Positions 34,560 to 46,572 of a stretch of 64,000 nucleotides of DNA are shown piece by piece. The position numbers were made by a program, and so were the translations under genes. Source of the DNA: Diphasiastrum complanatum (taxonomy: Eukaryota > Streptophyta > Lycopodiopsida > Lycopodiales > Lycopodiaceae); NCBI GenBank assembly GCA_029204225.1, contig CM055096.1, positions 35,958,611 through 36,022,610 of the forward strand, written 5' to 3'. Every line of letters begins with the position of its first letter. The first letter of the stretch is position 1. The notes beneath the pieces were generated by a model that saw only the letters and a program-made list of their open reading frames with translations, was not told where the DNA came from and did no database searches.

Positions 34560-34749
34560 GATTCCTCACCGTATCTTGGCAGGGACCAGGATAACTTTTG
34601 ATCACTTCGGAAGATCTTGTTGATCTTTGTGCAGCAGAGGCTCTCGGAAGATCACAGCATTTGCGTAAATACATCAACTCCCAGAGTCAGACGCCATCTA
34701 GTAGAGATGAAATTCTCTTCAGTCGTCGTGGTAAGTTGATACGCAATAG
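33641..34749. other. 5' flank of the DUF1645-type gene
   Basis: Purine-rich. A roughly 65-bp block (AAATGACAGGA...GGAGGAGAAAG-GCTAGC) is tandemly duplicated with changes at about 33750-33860. An untested minus-strand frame of about 100 codons at 34303-34004 lacks an ATG and family resemblance. It presumably includes the promoter and leader of the downstream gene. Confidence 0.4.
34498..34555. repeat. (GTGC)4 followed by (GA)21
   Basis: Compound microsatellite about 195 bp upstream of the start codon of the DUF1645-type gene. GA tracts are common in plant leaders and core promoters. Confidence 0.95.
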
Positions 34750-35829
34750 ATGATTGAAAGTAAAATGCGTCCACCGCCATCTTATGCAGAAATTAGAGAC
34801 GGAGCAGAGATGGAGGAGACCATCGAGCCACCAAAGAAATCCGCTAAATTACAATCTGAGTGGAGGGTTTTGCTCAGTGGAGAGTCGGAAGCCAATTCCG
34901 ACGTGTTCTCGCAAAGCCAGATTCTTTCTCTCTCATTCACTTCTCGCAAGATGAACTCTGACTCCATGCCGATCAACTCTAAGCACGTCCGCCTTGTCTC
35001 CTCCATCTCGGCATCTCATAGAAGATCGGCCTCCTCTCCAGTCTTCCCATCTCCTAATTCACCACTGTTGGCGAGTTCGCCGCAGTTTTTTCCTGATCTG
35101 GCCCCTTCGCCAAAGTGTGATGGCGATGAAACAGTCCCCACATCATCTTCGGAGATTGTAGAGGATCACCCTTCACAGTGGGAGCGTCGATCCAGATCTT
35201 TGAGATCTACCTCCTTGCAGGACCTCTTCGAAGCAGAATCCAGAAACAGAGATCAATCCTCTATCGAGTACGAAAATAATTTCTTCTATAGAAATCTCAG
35301 CGGCTTCTCCAATAGCGCCTTGCACTCCGACTCTACCACTCCCAGGCATCAAACTACTCTTGGGGAGCTCCTTATATCAGAAGCTAAAGATCACTCACAA
35401 ATACAGAGCTCTCATAAGCGAATTATATCCGTTTGCAACTGGAAAGCAAAAATCCGAGTTCTTCAATCGAAATGGAAACGAATTCTGTCGATTGTTTTCC
35501 GAAAACACTCAACGCCAGGATCTCGCACTCAGCTGAATCTGCCTTCTTCTGATCAGACAACCATGTCTAAAGCAGACACCCAACAAGCGATAGTAAACCG
35601 CTGGTTTATGAAGTCGCCCAGATCGAAACCTCCTATTCAATCTTCTGCAAATTGGTGGTTGGGATCGGGCAGCTCGCCATCAAGGTTCTCCAGGCAATTG
35701 TCTACCGCCTCCTCCGCCCACGAACTGTACTACCTCTCTCGTAGGACTCAAATTGATCGTTTGAGAAAGAGAACATTTTTACCTTACAGGGAGCAGCTCA
35801 TCAGCTTCTTCAGCTGCATAAGATCTTGA
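34750..35829 (+). CDS. DUF1645-family plant protein
   Basis: Intact 359-codon single exon starting at ATG 34750 (later in-frame ATGs at 34765 and 34810 are possible). The protein is Ser-rich and mostly disordered. The diagnostic part is the C-terminus, residues about 320-356: SSAHELYYLSRR then KRTFLPYREQLISFF. It corresponds to the SAHELHY...KKTFLPYKQGLLG signature of DUF1645 proteins. A second conserved patch is SRSLRSTSLQDLFEAESR (about residues 148-165). A basic stretch, WKAKIRVLQSKWKRI, lies near residues 235-249. In rice a DUF1645 protein is linked to grain length and stress tolerance; the biochemical role is unknown. Final residues SCIRS differ from the usual GCLGF-like end. Confidence 0.75.
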   Translation: MIESKMRPPPSYAEIRDGAEMEETIEPPKKSAKLQSEWRVLLSGESEANSDVFSQSQILSLSFTSRKMNSDSMPINSKHVRLVSSISASHRRSASSPVFPSPNSPLLASSPQFFPDLAPSPKCDGDETVPTSSSEIVEDHPSQWERRSRSLRSTSLQDLFEAESRNRDQSSIEYENNFFYRNLSGFSNSALHSDSTTPRHQTTLGELLISEAKDHSQIQSSHKRIISVCNWKAKIRVLQSKWKRILSIVFRKHSTPGSRTQLNLPSSDQTTMSKADTQQAIVNRWFMKSPRSKPPIQSSANWWLGSGSSPSRFSRQLSTASSAHELYYLSRRTQIDRLRKRTFLPYREQLISFFSCIRS

Positions 35830-38204
35830 GAAAGCTGTTGGATAATTCTCCTATTGAATTAGGTTCAGTAAGGCTGTAAATTCTCTTCCGTGAATGCTCA
35901 GAAACAAGCAGAGCACAGCTTCTGATATCCAACTGGCGTTGCTACCTGTCACGAGAGATTGTTAGCCAAATTTACATGTTCTAGGAGGATTTGAATGTTG
36001 TTAGATGGATGCGGGAGTGAAACTCAAAAGATTAGCATGATAAGAAATCAACCTACAATAATGAGCATGTTGTGCCACTGAAACCCTCATTGTCAGGATA
36101 GGTAACCAAGCTACACAGAATGCAAGCAAAGATATTACAAACAGCAATCGGACAGGTCACCATTTCAAACTAGACAAGTAGATGAGCAAGGATCAACCAG
36201 AATATTTTCTGATGCCAGCAGACACTACTGCTGCACAACCAAGAATTACAGGCGAGCTGAATAAAGATGCACAAAATCCGACATGCAGCTGAGACAGGAA
36301 AACAGAAAACTCTATCCCAGAACAGCCATAATTGTACTCGAGATTTTGATAGCAAAATACTTGGTTGAAATGGAGAATTGGGCTGACAGGAAGGAGCTGC
36401 AGAATTGGAGTTTTGATCTTTTATTGATGCCAGTTGGACGGTGAAGTAGGTAGATTAAAACCTAGATTGAGATGTCCATGTATAAAAACAGATTGATGCC
36501 ATAAAATACAAACCATAGAGATATCTCCAAAGCTGCATGTATAGTAGGCACAACACATAAGGCATGACCATGATTTTCCTCTTATAGATTGCTCAACATG
36601 AGGAACAATTTTGAATATATGACAATTGTGATAAGTGTAGTAAGTATACCTATTTAGCATTCTAGGTTTTTTTTGTTATCCCCAATTTCTTGTATACCTT
36701 GTACACCATAGTAACCGCGAGCCTAGAGCATCACATGACTCCAAAATGTCAAGGGCGCAGTTGGTGGAGTTGAAGACTTTTACAACTTCTCTTTTCACTC
36801 AACTCAACTTGTTGGCTCATAATAAATATGTGGACATACAATAATTCGGCAATGGTTTCTCTCATATTTGAGCCATTCCAGCTGATTTAATTTTCTCACA
36901 AGTGGTGAGTTGGTGTATAGTGCTTGAGTTGGGCTAGTCCACCCAAGTTTGAGTTGGTCTAGTCCACCCAAGTTAGATTCTTTGTGATCCAATGGGTTGA
37001 TAATATTAAGAAGCATTCAAGTTATTTTGCATAGCCATGATGAGTAAAATAGATGACCTACATTCATCAATGTCGTGTAATCAATATCCCATATCTGTTT
37101 AGCTTTGATGCAGAGCGATAAGGTACTGTAATCATTTGCCAAATAATGATGTGTCTCTCCTTGGTGAATTTAACAAAAACTACCTTGTATTATAATATGT
37201 TATACATTTTGATGACTCCATTTTTGTTTTCTTGTTTTTTCGTTCTTTTTTGTTTTTTGGTTTTCAATTCGGTGATTCTTTAATCTTGAATGTACACATA
37301 TACGACAAAGCTTGTAGTCAGTCACCTGATGTTCCAATCACCTTGTTTCAATTGTGGTAACCTAGGGGCTAATAAAAGAAAGTTATGTGAGAATGTATAT
37401 TTATGTACAAACTCTCTCTATATATATGTAATTAGATAAGCTTGAGAAGCAAAAATCTCCTTTGTTTTTAATGAGTTTAAAGGCAACTATAAAAAGATTT
37501 ATGTATGAATGTGCATTGTAAGTGCAAGCTCTACGTAATATCCTTGCTAGATTGGCTTGAGAACCAAACTTTCCTTGGAAAAGACCTTCTCACCATGTTA
37601 CATGGGCAACAATCAACAATTTCGCTGGCAATGAAAGCCGAAAGAATATCGTACGTCCATGTCTTTTGACTCCAAGGAGCATAGTAGCCTATCTCAAATA
37701 CTCTCTATCATATCTCAAGATGCATAGTACTACAATTCACATTACAAAACGGCCCTATAAGAAATGCCACCTATGATGGAGATATTTATTACAATTAAAA
37801 ATTAAAAATAAAAAGCAAGAAGTGCTTGCCAACAATACTTACTTCAAAAAAACTATTCTAGATACAATTATGGTTACAGTCATGGTTAACCAAGGTTTCT
37901 ATAATGATCGCCAAGTGAAGATTTCCAATAATCCAGTCAGACACATGCAAACCAAAAGGACACCTACAAAACCACCCAACCGATAGGAAATGGCTAGTCA
38001 ATACCCTAACCACTTCACTCCCAAGCCAAGGTGAATGAATACAAGAGAGGAGGGGATCCTGGATCATAGAATCAGAAAATCCAATGGGGAGATGGGCATG
38101 TTTCCATAGTATATATTCTCTCCTTAGAGTAGAGAATATTCCTCTTAGGATCCCATGCAACCCAAATATAAGCTATTGACCTCCTATTTCTTGCATTATA
38201 GCAG
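35830..38204. other. region without recognised gene
   Basis: The first few hundred bases are the likely 3' untranslated region of the DUF1645-type gene. 36420-37850 has no coding signal. It includes a T/G-rich patch at 37220-37260 and a directly repeated AGTTGGTCTAGTCCACCCAAGTT at about 36925-36975. 37858-38160 lies beside the Gypsy fragment but shows no domain. Confidence 0.4.
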
Positions 38205-39249
38205 TCAAAACACCATGCTAGTAATGTCCAATTGTCTAGTAGACAACTTATGATGCCTACCCATACGCATAGTCTTAGAATCTTTTGGAATTCTAAGATA
38301 TACCCAGTCATCAACTTTAAAATCTCTGGGAGACCTCTTAAGATCGGCATAGTGCTTAGCTCTGTCCTGAGCACTACGGATACAATCATGTGCCACTTGC
38401 AACATTTCATGCATATCATGCAAGAAAATCGCAACTTTACGGATATTAACAGACTTCGTCTCCACATTTACTGGAGATCTAGGTTGAAAACCATATATCA
38501 GCATAAACAGACTATAACTTGTAGCAGAATGTTTTCTAGTATTGTAAGCAAACTCAATCAAATGAATGTCATCTTCCCACTGAGACTGCTTGTGAGACAC
38601 ATATGTTCTCAACATATCCTCCATAGTCTGATTAGTCCTCTCAGTCTGGCCATCTGATTCAGGATCAGTAGAACTATAACTAAGCGAGGTTTCTAGCTTA
38701 TGGAATACAGCTGACCAAAAGTGACCTACAAACTTCGGATTTCTATCACTAACAATATCTTGGCAATCCATAAAGCCTGAATGATCTTTCCACAAATATT
38801 TGGGATGAATCTGAAGCATTAGCAGTTGACTTAACTGGTATGACCGTACCTAACTTAGTTAACATGTCCACTACAACCCAAATAGAATTATTCTGACGTT
38901 CGGTCCTTGGAAGTCCAACTACAAAATCCATAAATATACTTTCCCATCATTCTTGAAGGATATCTAGGGGATGTAACAGCCCTCCAGCCTTTAAGTGTTC
39001 ATCTTTGGCTAACTGGCAAAGTTTACACTTAACCACATAAGACTCGACAAATGGCTTGAGTTTTGGCCAATAAAACTCTCTTTTGACTGGCAAGTCCAAA
39101 GTCTTGTGTATACTTGGATGAACTGCACAGGAAACATCATGATACTCATAAGAATTCTCTTCTTTTATCTCATCATCCGTTGGTACACAACTTTTCCATT
39201 CCGAAATAGTAAACCACCTCAGATACAGAATTGTGTGGGAAATTGTCAA
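38205..39249 (-). pseudogene. Gypsy integrase fragment
   Basis: The minus strand encodes, in order, the zinc-binding part (HPSIH then CKLCQ), the core with MDFVVGLP, then IVSDRNPKFVGHFW and DGQTERTNQTMEDML. These supply the D, D and E residues; the last spacing is one residue shorter than the usual 35. The C-terminal part has EFAYNTRKHSATSYS and DWVYLRIPKDS. A stop at about 38945 and a shift near 38750-38820 break the frame. Gag, protease, reverse transcriptase and LTRs are not visible. Copia B2 is inserted at its 5' end. Confidence 0.88.
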
Positions 39250-39880
39250 CTAGTTTGATCTAGTTCATTTGGAAATTTAGGCCAATATGCATCTTAAACT
39301 TAGAGATAAACATTTTGAAGTTATTTTAGTCTAAGCTCATTTGAATTACCACTTTCGAAAAGTGTGGGGAATTTAGAGGTCGATTTTGGAAAGTTTCAAA
39401 TTTGAATGTTTGGTACATTGAATCTAGTCTATGTTTGAGTAGGGTTTGGAATAGATCTAGACTTTCCTATTGTTGATAAGATTGGAGAAGCACATGCTGC
39501 TATAAATAATGTACAAGCATGGGAAGAGAATCATTCTCTCTCTCTCTCCTCTCATTCATGCTTATACATGAGTTCTCTTTGGGTTCATATATCCATTTTT
39601 GCATTATAGTGTTGATATCTTGCAATCTTGCGTGTAGAATGCAATTGTATGTTGAGTATTGGATCCACACATGTGAAAACTATTATGGTATTGTTGTTGT
39701 ATGGACATCAACTTCATTTTATCTTACGTATGTTGTTTGATCAAGATCTTATTGAGTTTGCATCCTCTATGTGTAAGTAGATATTAGATTTCTACATTGT
39801 CAATGGTGCTAGATGTGTTGCTATTCATAACCAAAGATTAAAGGGACATATTGGATCTTAGCGATTCATTAATCTTCACA
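39234..39880 (+). repeat. 5' LTR of Copia family B, copy 2
   Basis: 647 bp from TGTGGGAAATTG to TCTTCACA, followed by TGGTATCAGAGCT (39881). Homologous to 17508-18161. Contains CACACATGTG at 39666. Confidence 0.88.
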
Positions 39881-40500
39881 TGGTATCAGAGCTATTGGTG
39901 CAGATTATTGAAGGATCAGCCATCTTTAGCAAGTATTTGGAGACGGTTACCGATTCTAGAGCATGCTAGATTGATTTCTACTAAAAAATCAAGCATTTTT
40001 CATGTGTAGCATTGATTTTTTGTAAATCACAACTCAATATAGGGTTATGAACTTGAAGTAGGCCAATTTCACACTTCACTTACTAGACTTGGGTGACTTT
40101 AATTGCATTTGGAAGTTCTCATTGAAGACTACAAGATTCTATATCAAGTTTGTAGCATTTGCATATAGAATTTGGATGATTCAATTTTTTGTACTTTTGT
40201 CAAAAACCTAAATTTGTTTGGATCTATTGTTTTTTAGGGTTTTGGACTTTTCAAGAGTGTGTTTCGAGTTTAGGAAGTACAAAAGTTCATGAGATTGTAG
40301 GTTGATCATGTGTTGATCAAGTATCTTTCATTCTATGTGTTGATTTGCTAGGTTTGGTGCAAGAGATTTGAGAGGTTCCATATCTTTGTGATTTCTTCTT
40401 GAGTGCATTTGTTGACATTCAAGAGAGTTCATTTGTTGAAATTCAAGAGAGTGCTTTGTGCATTGGAGCAGGTTGAAAGAGAGTATCAGATCATTGCAAC

Positions 40501-40952
40501 ATGGCTACAAATGGAGGCTTTATGCTGGAAATCAATGATAGGCTTACCTCAAGCAACTATTCTACTTGGAAGGTGAGAATAGAGTCTATCCTTGAGATGA
40601 ATGAGTTGATGGACATTCTTGTAGGAGTGGAGGAAAGGCCCTTGGCACAACAAGATCAAATGAGGTATGACAAGAGAGATAAAAGAGCTCTACAGATCAT
40701 AATGATGAATGTTATTAATGAGCTTCTCAAGGAAGTTGGTAAGTGCAATTCATCTAATAAGGCTTGAAAAGATTTGAAGAAGCTTTATGAATCCAAGTCT
40801 ACATCAAGAGTACTTACTCTTAGAAGGAAAATCTTTCAATCAATGTAAAAGAAGGAAGATAGTGCTCATGATTTTGTGTTGAGAGTTAAAGCATTCAATG
40901 ATGCGCTAGCATGCATTAATGAGAGCATTAAGGAGGTAAAACTTGGAAAAGT
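40501..40952 (+). pseudogene. Copia B2 gag remnant
   Basis: ATG 40501 opens MATNGGFMLEINDRLTSSNY, 80-90% like the B1 gag. A TGA stop follows at 40767, and TAA and other damage occur after it (KIFQSM then stop). Homology to B1 ends abruptly at about 40952, after the equivalent of B1 gag residue 160. Confidence 0.88.
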
Positions 40953-42270
40953 TAAACTCCACCATCCTCTAGCCCAACAACATCCTCAAGAACTGCTACC
41001 TCACCATCCGCGTCCCAACATACTGGATCCTCGTCCCTAACCTCATTCACTTCCCCCAGTCGAGAGGAGGGAGAAACTTCTCCCCGATCTGCTCGTCGAC
41101 TACTTGTGTCGCTCGTGCACCCTCGCAGTACATCCTCCCATTACTCATAGAGCAAGAGATCATGGCTCTTTGCACTAATGGCCGCCCAATAGTTTTGACT
41201 GTCACGGGCCTAGGCGCCATGGAAGTACCCCTCTTCCAAGACCATTCTATAGTCCAGAAAGTCTTTTCCACCTTCAACACCAATCATTTCATCGTCACCT
41301 ACAAGGGTTGCAAGACCATATAGTCACCCTAGATCCAATGCTGATTTCGTAGGTGTCAAAACGCCTACACCTACCTCTCCATCCGCTAGCTCATCATCTC
41401 AAAAGATGCACTTGCGCTACTGTTGGCAGGCCAACAGTCCCCCTCCTTCACCACATCACCTACACCATCTACCCACATGCACACTAGCCCGACACATACC
41501 AGCCACAACAACTTCACCAGCTGCTCAATGTTCAAACTATTGAGCAGTCTCACGACCAATTAAGGGCAGGGCAAACGTTGCAGGCCTTGACTGATGATCA
41601 AGTCGCGCAACTGAAAAGAGAGCAAGAAAAAGAGAGAATTGAGAGCCAGGCACACATCATCAACTAAAGGACCAACTCAAGAAGGCAGAACTAGCAGCTC
41701 ATCAAGTCCAACCTTCAAACCAAGCTTGTTCAAGAAAAACTTGTCTGACAAATATACCATTTTGACCGTTAGCACTTGGTGTTGAAACTAACAGCACTGC
41801 AGCAGGAGTGTGAATCCCTCAAAACCAACGAGAGATCGCTCAAGGACTATGTCTTCACCTTGGAGCGCAACATCTCAAGGGAGCAGCAAACAATGTAGAT
41901 ACCCCGGGAGAACTTCAAAGCCCAACAGGTGGCCCTGGGGCTTCAAGTTTAGCAAGTAGACCAACAAGTGTAGGCCATTCAAGCCGCACTGGACTAGATG
42001 GTAGCCGCAATAGAAGAAGAGACACCGGCCACCCATAAACTTCAACAAAAGTGAGAGTATTACAAAAACCACTCTGCCAGTGCACTACAGTTATATAGAG
42101 ATCAACAAATTAAGTGTCACGAGGCCATCCTCACCACGAAGGACATCGAGCTGGTTTCGCTCCAAGAAGATGAGCAGGCCCTTCAGGCTACTGATAGCTA
42201 GTTGAAGACCTTGAAGAAGCAATTCACTAATGTTCTGGAGTTTTCCACTGCTCTAGACAACAATTTCCTT
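40953..42270 (+). pseudogene. foreign decayed coding segment with a Gln-rich coiled coil, between Copia B2 and B3
   Basis: Not recognised. The first part (about 40980-41323) has a stop-free frame with NCYLTIRVPTYWILVPNLIH and ALCTNGRPIVLTVTGLGAME, ending at TAG. The second part (about 41520-42250) is heptad-like and rich in Gln, Glu, Lys and Leu (LQALTDDQVAQLKREQEKER, LKTNERSLKDYVFTLER, ELVSLQEDEQALQ). Its frame carries TAG at 41770, 41896, 41950, 41971, 41995 and 42199, and TGA at 41746 and 42052. It has no similarity to Copia proteins and is GC-richer than its flanks, so it was probably captured or inserted. Confidence 0.5.
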
Positions 42271-42287
42271 TAACTTTTCAATATCTT

Positions 42288-42765
42288 ACACATTCAAATT
42301 TGAATATTAGATACATTGAATCTAGTGTTACTGATAGGGTTTTTGATCTAGAAGTTTCTATGGAGGGAAACTAAGATTCAAAATAGGCATGGACCTACTA
42401 TAAATAGATGTACACATGTGAGAAGATATACATTCTCTCTCTCTACTCTCATTCATGCTTATACATGAGATCTCTTTGTGGTTCCATACTCATTGTGCAC
42501 ATTGCTATTGATATCTTAACGTTTTGTGTGTAGAATCAATTGGTTTGATGTCTGTTGCATTCACACGTGTGAAATATAGTAGCTTAATGGTTTTGTATGG
42601 ATAGCAACATTACTTTATCATTCATATCTGACTTTATTAGAGTTTCATGCTTCTATGCATTAATAGAGCTAGTTTTCTACATTGTCAATGGTGCTAGATG
42701 TGCTATCTTTAGTAATCAAAGATCTTAGAGATATTTTGGATCTTAATGATCTGAAATTCTGTACA
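42288..42765 (+). repeat. 5'-truncated LTR of Copia family B, copy 3
   Basis: It begins inside the LTR (ATTCAAATTTGAATATTAG) and ends TGTACA before a mutated primer site TATTATCAGAGCT. Contains CACACGTGTG at 42562. Confidence 0.82.
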
Positions 42766-43369
42766 TATTATCAGAGCTTTGGTGCAAGTTACTTGAAAGA
42801 TCAGCCAGGTTTAGCAAGGATTTGGAGGAAGTACTAATTCTAGAGCATGCTAGATTGATTCCTACTCAAAAATCAAGCATTTTTTAAGTGTAGAATTGAT
42901 TTTTTTGTAAATCAAAATTTGATAGAAAGCAACATCATTGAAGTATGCCGATTTCACTCCATACTTGGTGGAATGTGCAACTTTAATTGCTATGTATAGG
43001 TCTTATTGCATTCTACAAGATAGTATATCAACATTTTAGCAATTGCATGTATAATCTTGAAGATTCAATTTTTGTGATTTTGTCAAAACCCTAATTTTGA
43101 TAATTGGATTTCTATTTTTTTGAAGTTTTTGGACTTTAATAGCGTGTGTTTCAATCTTAGGAAGTGGCAAGATTCATTAGATTGTTGGTAGCTCATAGGT
43201 TGATCAAGAATTCTTCATTCTATGTGTTGGATTTGCTAGGTTTCGTGAAAGAAAGAGATTTGAGGGTTTCCATATCTTTGTTGAATTCTTCTTGAGTTCA
43301 TTTGTTGACATTCAAGAGAGTGCTTTGTGCATTGGAACAGGTTGAAATAAAGAATCAAATTATTGCAAC

Positions 43370-43580
43370 ATGGCAACCTCAAGTGGCTACATGTTGGAAA
43401 GCAATGATAGACTTACCTCAATCAACTATTCTACTGGAAGGTGAGGATGAGGTGTTTGATGTCTTTGTCAAGTTCAAGATTGCAAGAGAGGTTCAATTTT
43501 CCACAAAGATTATGTGAGGAGTGACAATGGTGGAGAGTACATATCTACCAAGTTCAAGACCTTTTGTGAAGAGCATGAGA
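43370..43580 (+). pseudogene. Copia B3 gag start fused by deletion to integrase
   Basis: ATG 43370 opens MATSSGYMLESNDRLTSINY, as in B1. Within 25 codons the sequence jumps to integrase: VFDVFVKFK, then SDNGGEYISTKFKTFCEEHE. About 1.5 kb of element is deleted. The integrase continues across the inserted composite element at 51998. Confidence 0.85.
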
Positions 43581-43585
43581 TTAAG

Positions 43586-44781
43586 TGTAGCGCAGGCATC
43601 CCAAAGGGAGCCGGGAACCACGACTTAGCTTCTCAGCCTTCAACTCTTGCTGTCCAAACCCACTTGACATACAAGCAACCAACTCGCCAACAATGATCAG
43701 ACTTAACCAACTGGAAGTTCAGAAACCAACATTGAGATCCAACCTGGCACCATCCCGATGTGGGTGACTTCACTCCAAGCAAGCCGCCTGACGTACATCA
43801 AACTTAACCAACTCGAAGCTTTTTGTTACAAACGAGTAACATCCATTCCAAGCAAGCGGTCTGACTTACATCAGACTTAACCAACTAAAAGCTTCGTCAC
43901 GAGCGTTGGAAGCCAACCTGGCCCCACGCCAGACTGGACAGTCATAAACAGGTAACTTCCACTCAAGCAAGCCATCCAACTCAGCCGACAGGTTAGAGCC
44001 CGTTTCCCAAGAGCTTAACCCATTCACGTTCATGCAAGGAACACTCAGAACCACAAGCCGCGACAGATACGGAGACAACCAGTTCCTGGACCAATGGTCC
44101 TGACAGCATACCGCTGGCGCCACGGACCGAATGGTCCCAACGACATACCGGTGGCGTCCCGGGATACGACCCTCAACTATGTGCCAAATTAAAAAGTTTG
44201 AAGCGGCCTTACAACTGGCTCTTTTATCCAACATTGAAACCCAGAAGGTAATCAAAGTCAGTTTGAAAAAAATCCCACTTTATTGATAAATCTGAGAAGG
44301 TTACATTTCAAGTGTGTGACCGACCCTAGTCTCCGGGGCGCTGGCATGCCAAGGCGAGTGCCAGGACAACATTCCAACAAGGGAGGCTGAGACTTGGTTG
44401 GAGCTCGTCCTGAGTCGCAACCCGCACTCCCCTATAGTATTGGTGGGATTTGCCACCTCCCCTCATACCAAGTACTCTACCCAAGCTGGTAAAGCACGTT
44501 TTCTCTCTCTAGGATTTTCTCTCTCTAGAAAGTCATTTTCTCTCTCTAGAATTTATTGATCCCCAAGCTTCCTTTAATCATGCCTAAATCGTGTGAGGTG
44601 TTTGCACATCGATCTGAGCTCTCTGGACTTCGCTAGATCCGATCAAAGATTTTCAGCCGACTGGATTCTGGTCACAGTGGCACCGGGAGCGGCGTCGGCG
44701 CCGATGGCGCCGGGAGCAGCAGGAGCGCTGTTGGCGCCGGTGGCACCGGAAGTAAAGCTTTGTAAAGGTAACTTTACAACA
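43586..44781 (-). repeat. LTR type E, copy 1
   Basis: 1,196 bp. The minus strand starts TGTTGTAAAGTTACC and ends GCGCTACA. It contains a GGCGCC-rich minisatellite at 44665-44760 and an AATAAAGTGGGA block as possible polyadenylation signal. Confidence 0.92.
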
Positions 44782-46572
44782 TCCAATCCACCTTTATAAA
44801 ATCCAATGTCCTCATCAGATGTTAGATTAAAGTAAAGGTGTCTCCCAATTAAAATTAATTATACATTTGAGCTACTTGGCACAATACTTTACTAGCCACT
44901 TTCTATTAACATTGAAGCTGGCACACCACAAGTCGGAGGCTCAGCTCTTTGTACTGAAAAATTACATAACTTGAAAATATCACTTTGTTTGGGAAAAGCG
45001 TAGGTTCTATATCGCTTTCATAAAACCCAAGAACCTTATTAATTGGTGACAGAGGCCTTTCTGTGAAATGTTTGCCCCTGTCGCTTCTGACTTCTGACAT
45101 TGGAACTTCTTTGAGCTCCTCATTTGTCCTTGATGTACTTTGTGTTGAGCTCCCTGAGCTCCAGATTTAATCAATTCTGCACAGGTATCAGGGCTCCCTG
45201 AGCCAAAGGATTTATCGTTTGATTGCCCACTTTATGGTCCACTCCGTGCCTTGTTGCTTCTGCACCTTAATTTCTCTCCTTGTCCCAGCCTGATCTTGAT
45301 ATTTTTCATTTTTGGCTCTTTGAGGTAGGCAAAGTTTGAGTACTCTGCAATGCACCTTTCACTTAGCTTGAAGTAGCTGTCTTTGAATCAATCCAAATGT
45401 AACCATTGACCTCGTGGAGAGCCAAGGGGTCGCACCAGTTTGATCTGCATACGAACTATCTCTTCGTGTTCGTTTAAAGCATCATGTCCGTCGCGCAAAA
45501 CTTAACTTTCACAATTCCATCACTGGTCAGTTGCCTCACAGTCAAAACAAGAAGTGTACATCTAGCTTGGCTTCAAGTAGCTCTCTTTGAATCAAACACA
45601 TGCACCCAAAGTCTGCACTAGTCCGATTTTCAATACGAACTGTCCCTTAGCGTCCGCTCGAAGTACCAAGTCTCTCGTGCAAGACTCAACTTCCACAGGT
45701 CCTTCGTTGATCAGCTGCTTTACACGTAACACAATTCAGCGTACTCATTATGTCTCCTCATCATTGCTGGTCCAGAGAAAGCCTATAACAAGCTTTCCTT
45801 TCCACAACAAAAACTTGTCAACTTATTAGGTCCAAAGTTCGCCAGTCTCCTCGTGTGAGTATGGCTAGGACACCTTGAATTTGCCCCCATTTTGATCAAC
45901 TTTCATTCAAAATTTCCCCCAAGAGAGAGGGGTGTGTGATAGTTCCCCTCTTGCTTATAAAATCAGCTAACCGGACTTAGAGTAGAGTTCTTTGGACACA
46001 AAGCCTTTCCAACACTTTGCTTCCCATCTGCTAGGATTATGGGTCGATCCAACTTGTTGCCAATTTCTGAAGAGGATCCTAGTCTTTCCCCTTTGAGGAA
46101 AAACCCAACTGATACTGGATATCACCCATGCTCAGTGAGTTTCAATTCCGAAGGTGGCCGTCCCAAAATGAAGACCAACTGCTCCATAGAAGATCTCCCC
46201 TGAAATTGCCCTTTCCAACTTTTGACTTCCTACTTGCGTCTGGTGAGCATTGTCGCAAATGAAACTAACCCAAGAAACAGGCTAGCCATCCATCCTTTGC
46301 AAACATCGAGTCGTTTCGTTGTTGTTGACATGCGAGTACTTGAACTATGAAGCTGCCCCACATATTCTGTAGTCCTCTTTGTTTGATGGTGTCAGCCTTC
46401 AAAAGAAAGGTTCCTTCTCGAGCAATCAACTCCTTGTATCACAAGCAATCATGCAAACCAAGCAAAGCACGAGTACTAAGACTCACCACGAATACATGCA
46501 AGCAAGACACTCAGACAGGTTTACTAACAGGAAACAAAGACAAGGTCCCCCTTTGAGATGGGCCTACCAACG
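44782..46572 (-). other. E-type internal non-coding sequence, copy 1
   Basis: Collinear, inverted, with 60070-61868. A ~205-bp block is tandemly duplicated with divergence (about 45335-45540 and 45545-45745; shared CTTTGAATCAA, CGAACT and CTTCCACA-like blocks). Polypurine tract AAAGGTGGATTGGA at the LTR edge. No protein domain recognised. Confidence 0.7.

Noticed and set aside
41047..41283. Minus-strand 78-codon frame
   Set aside because: It is the shadow of the plus-strand coding-like frame of the captured segment.
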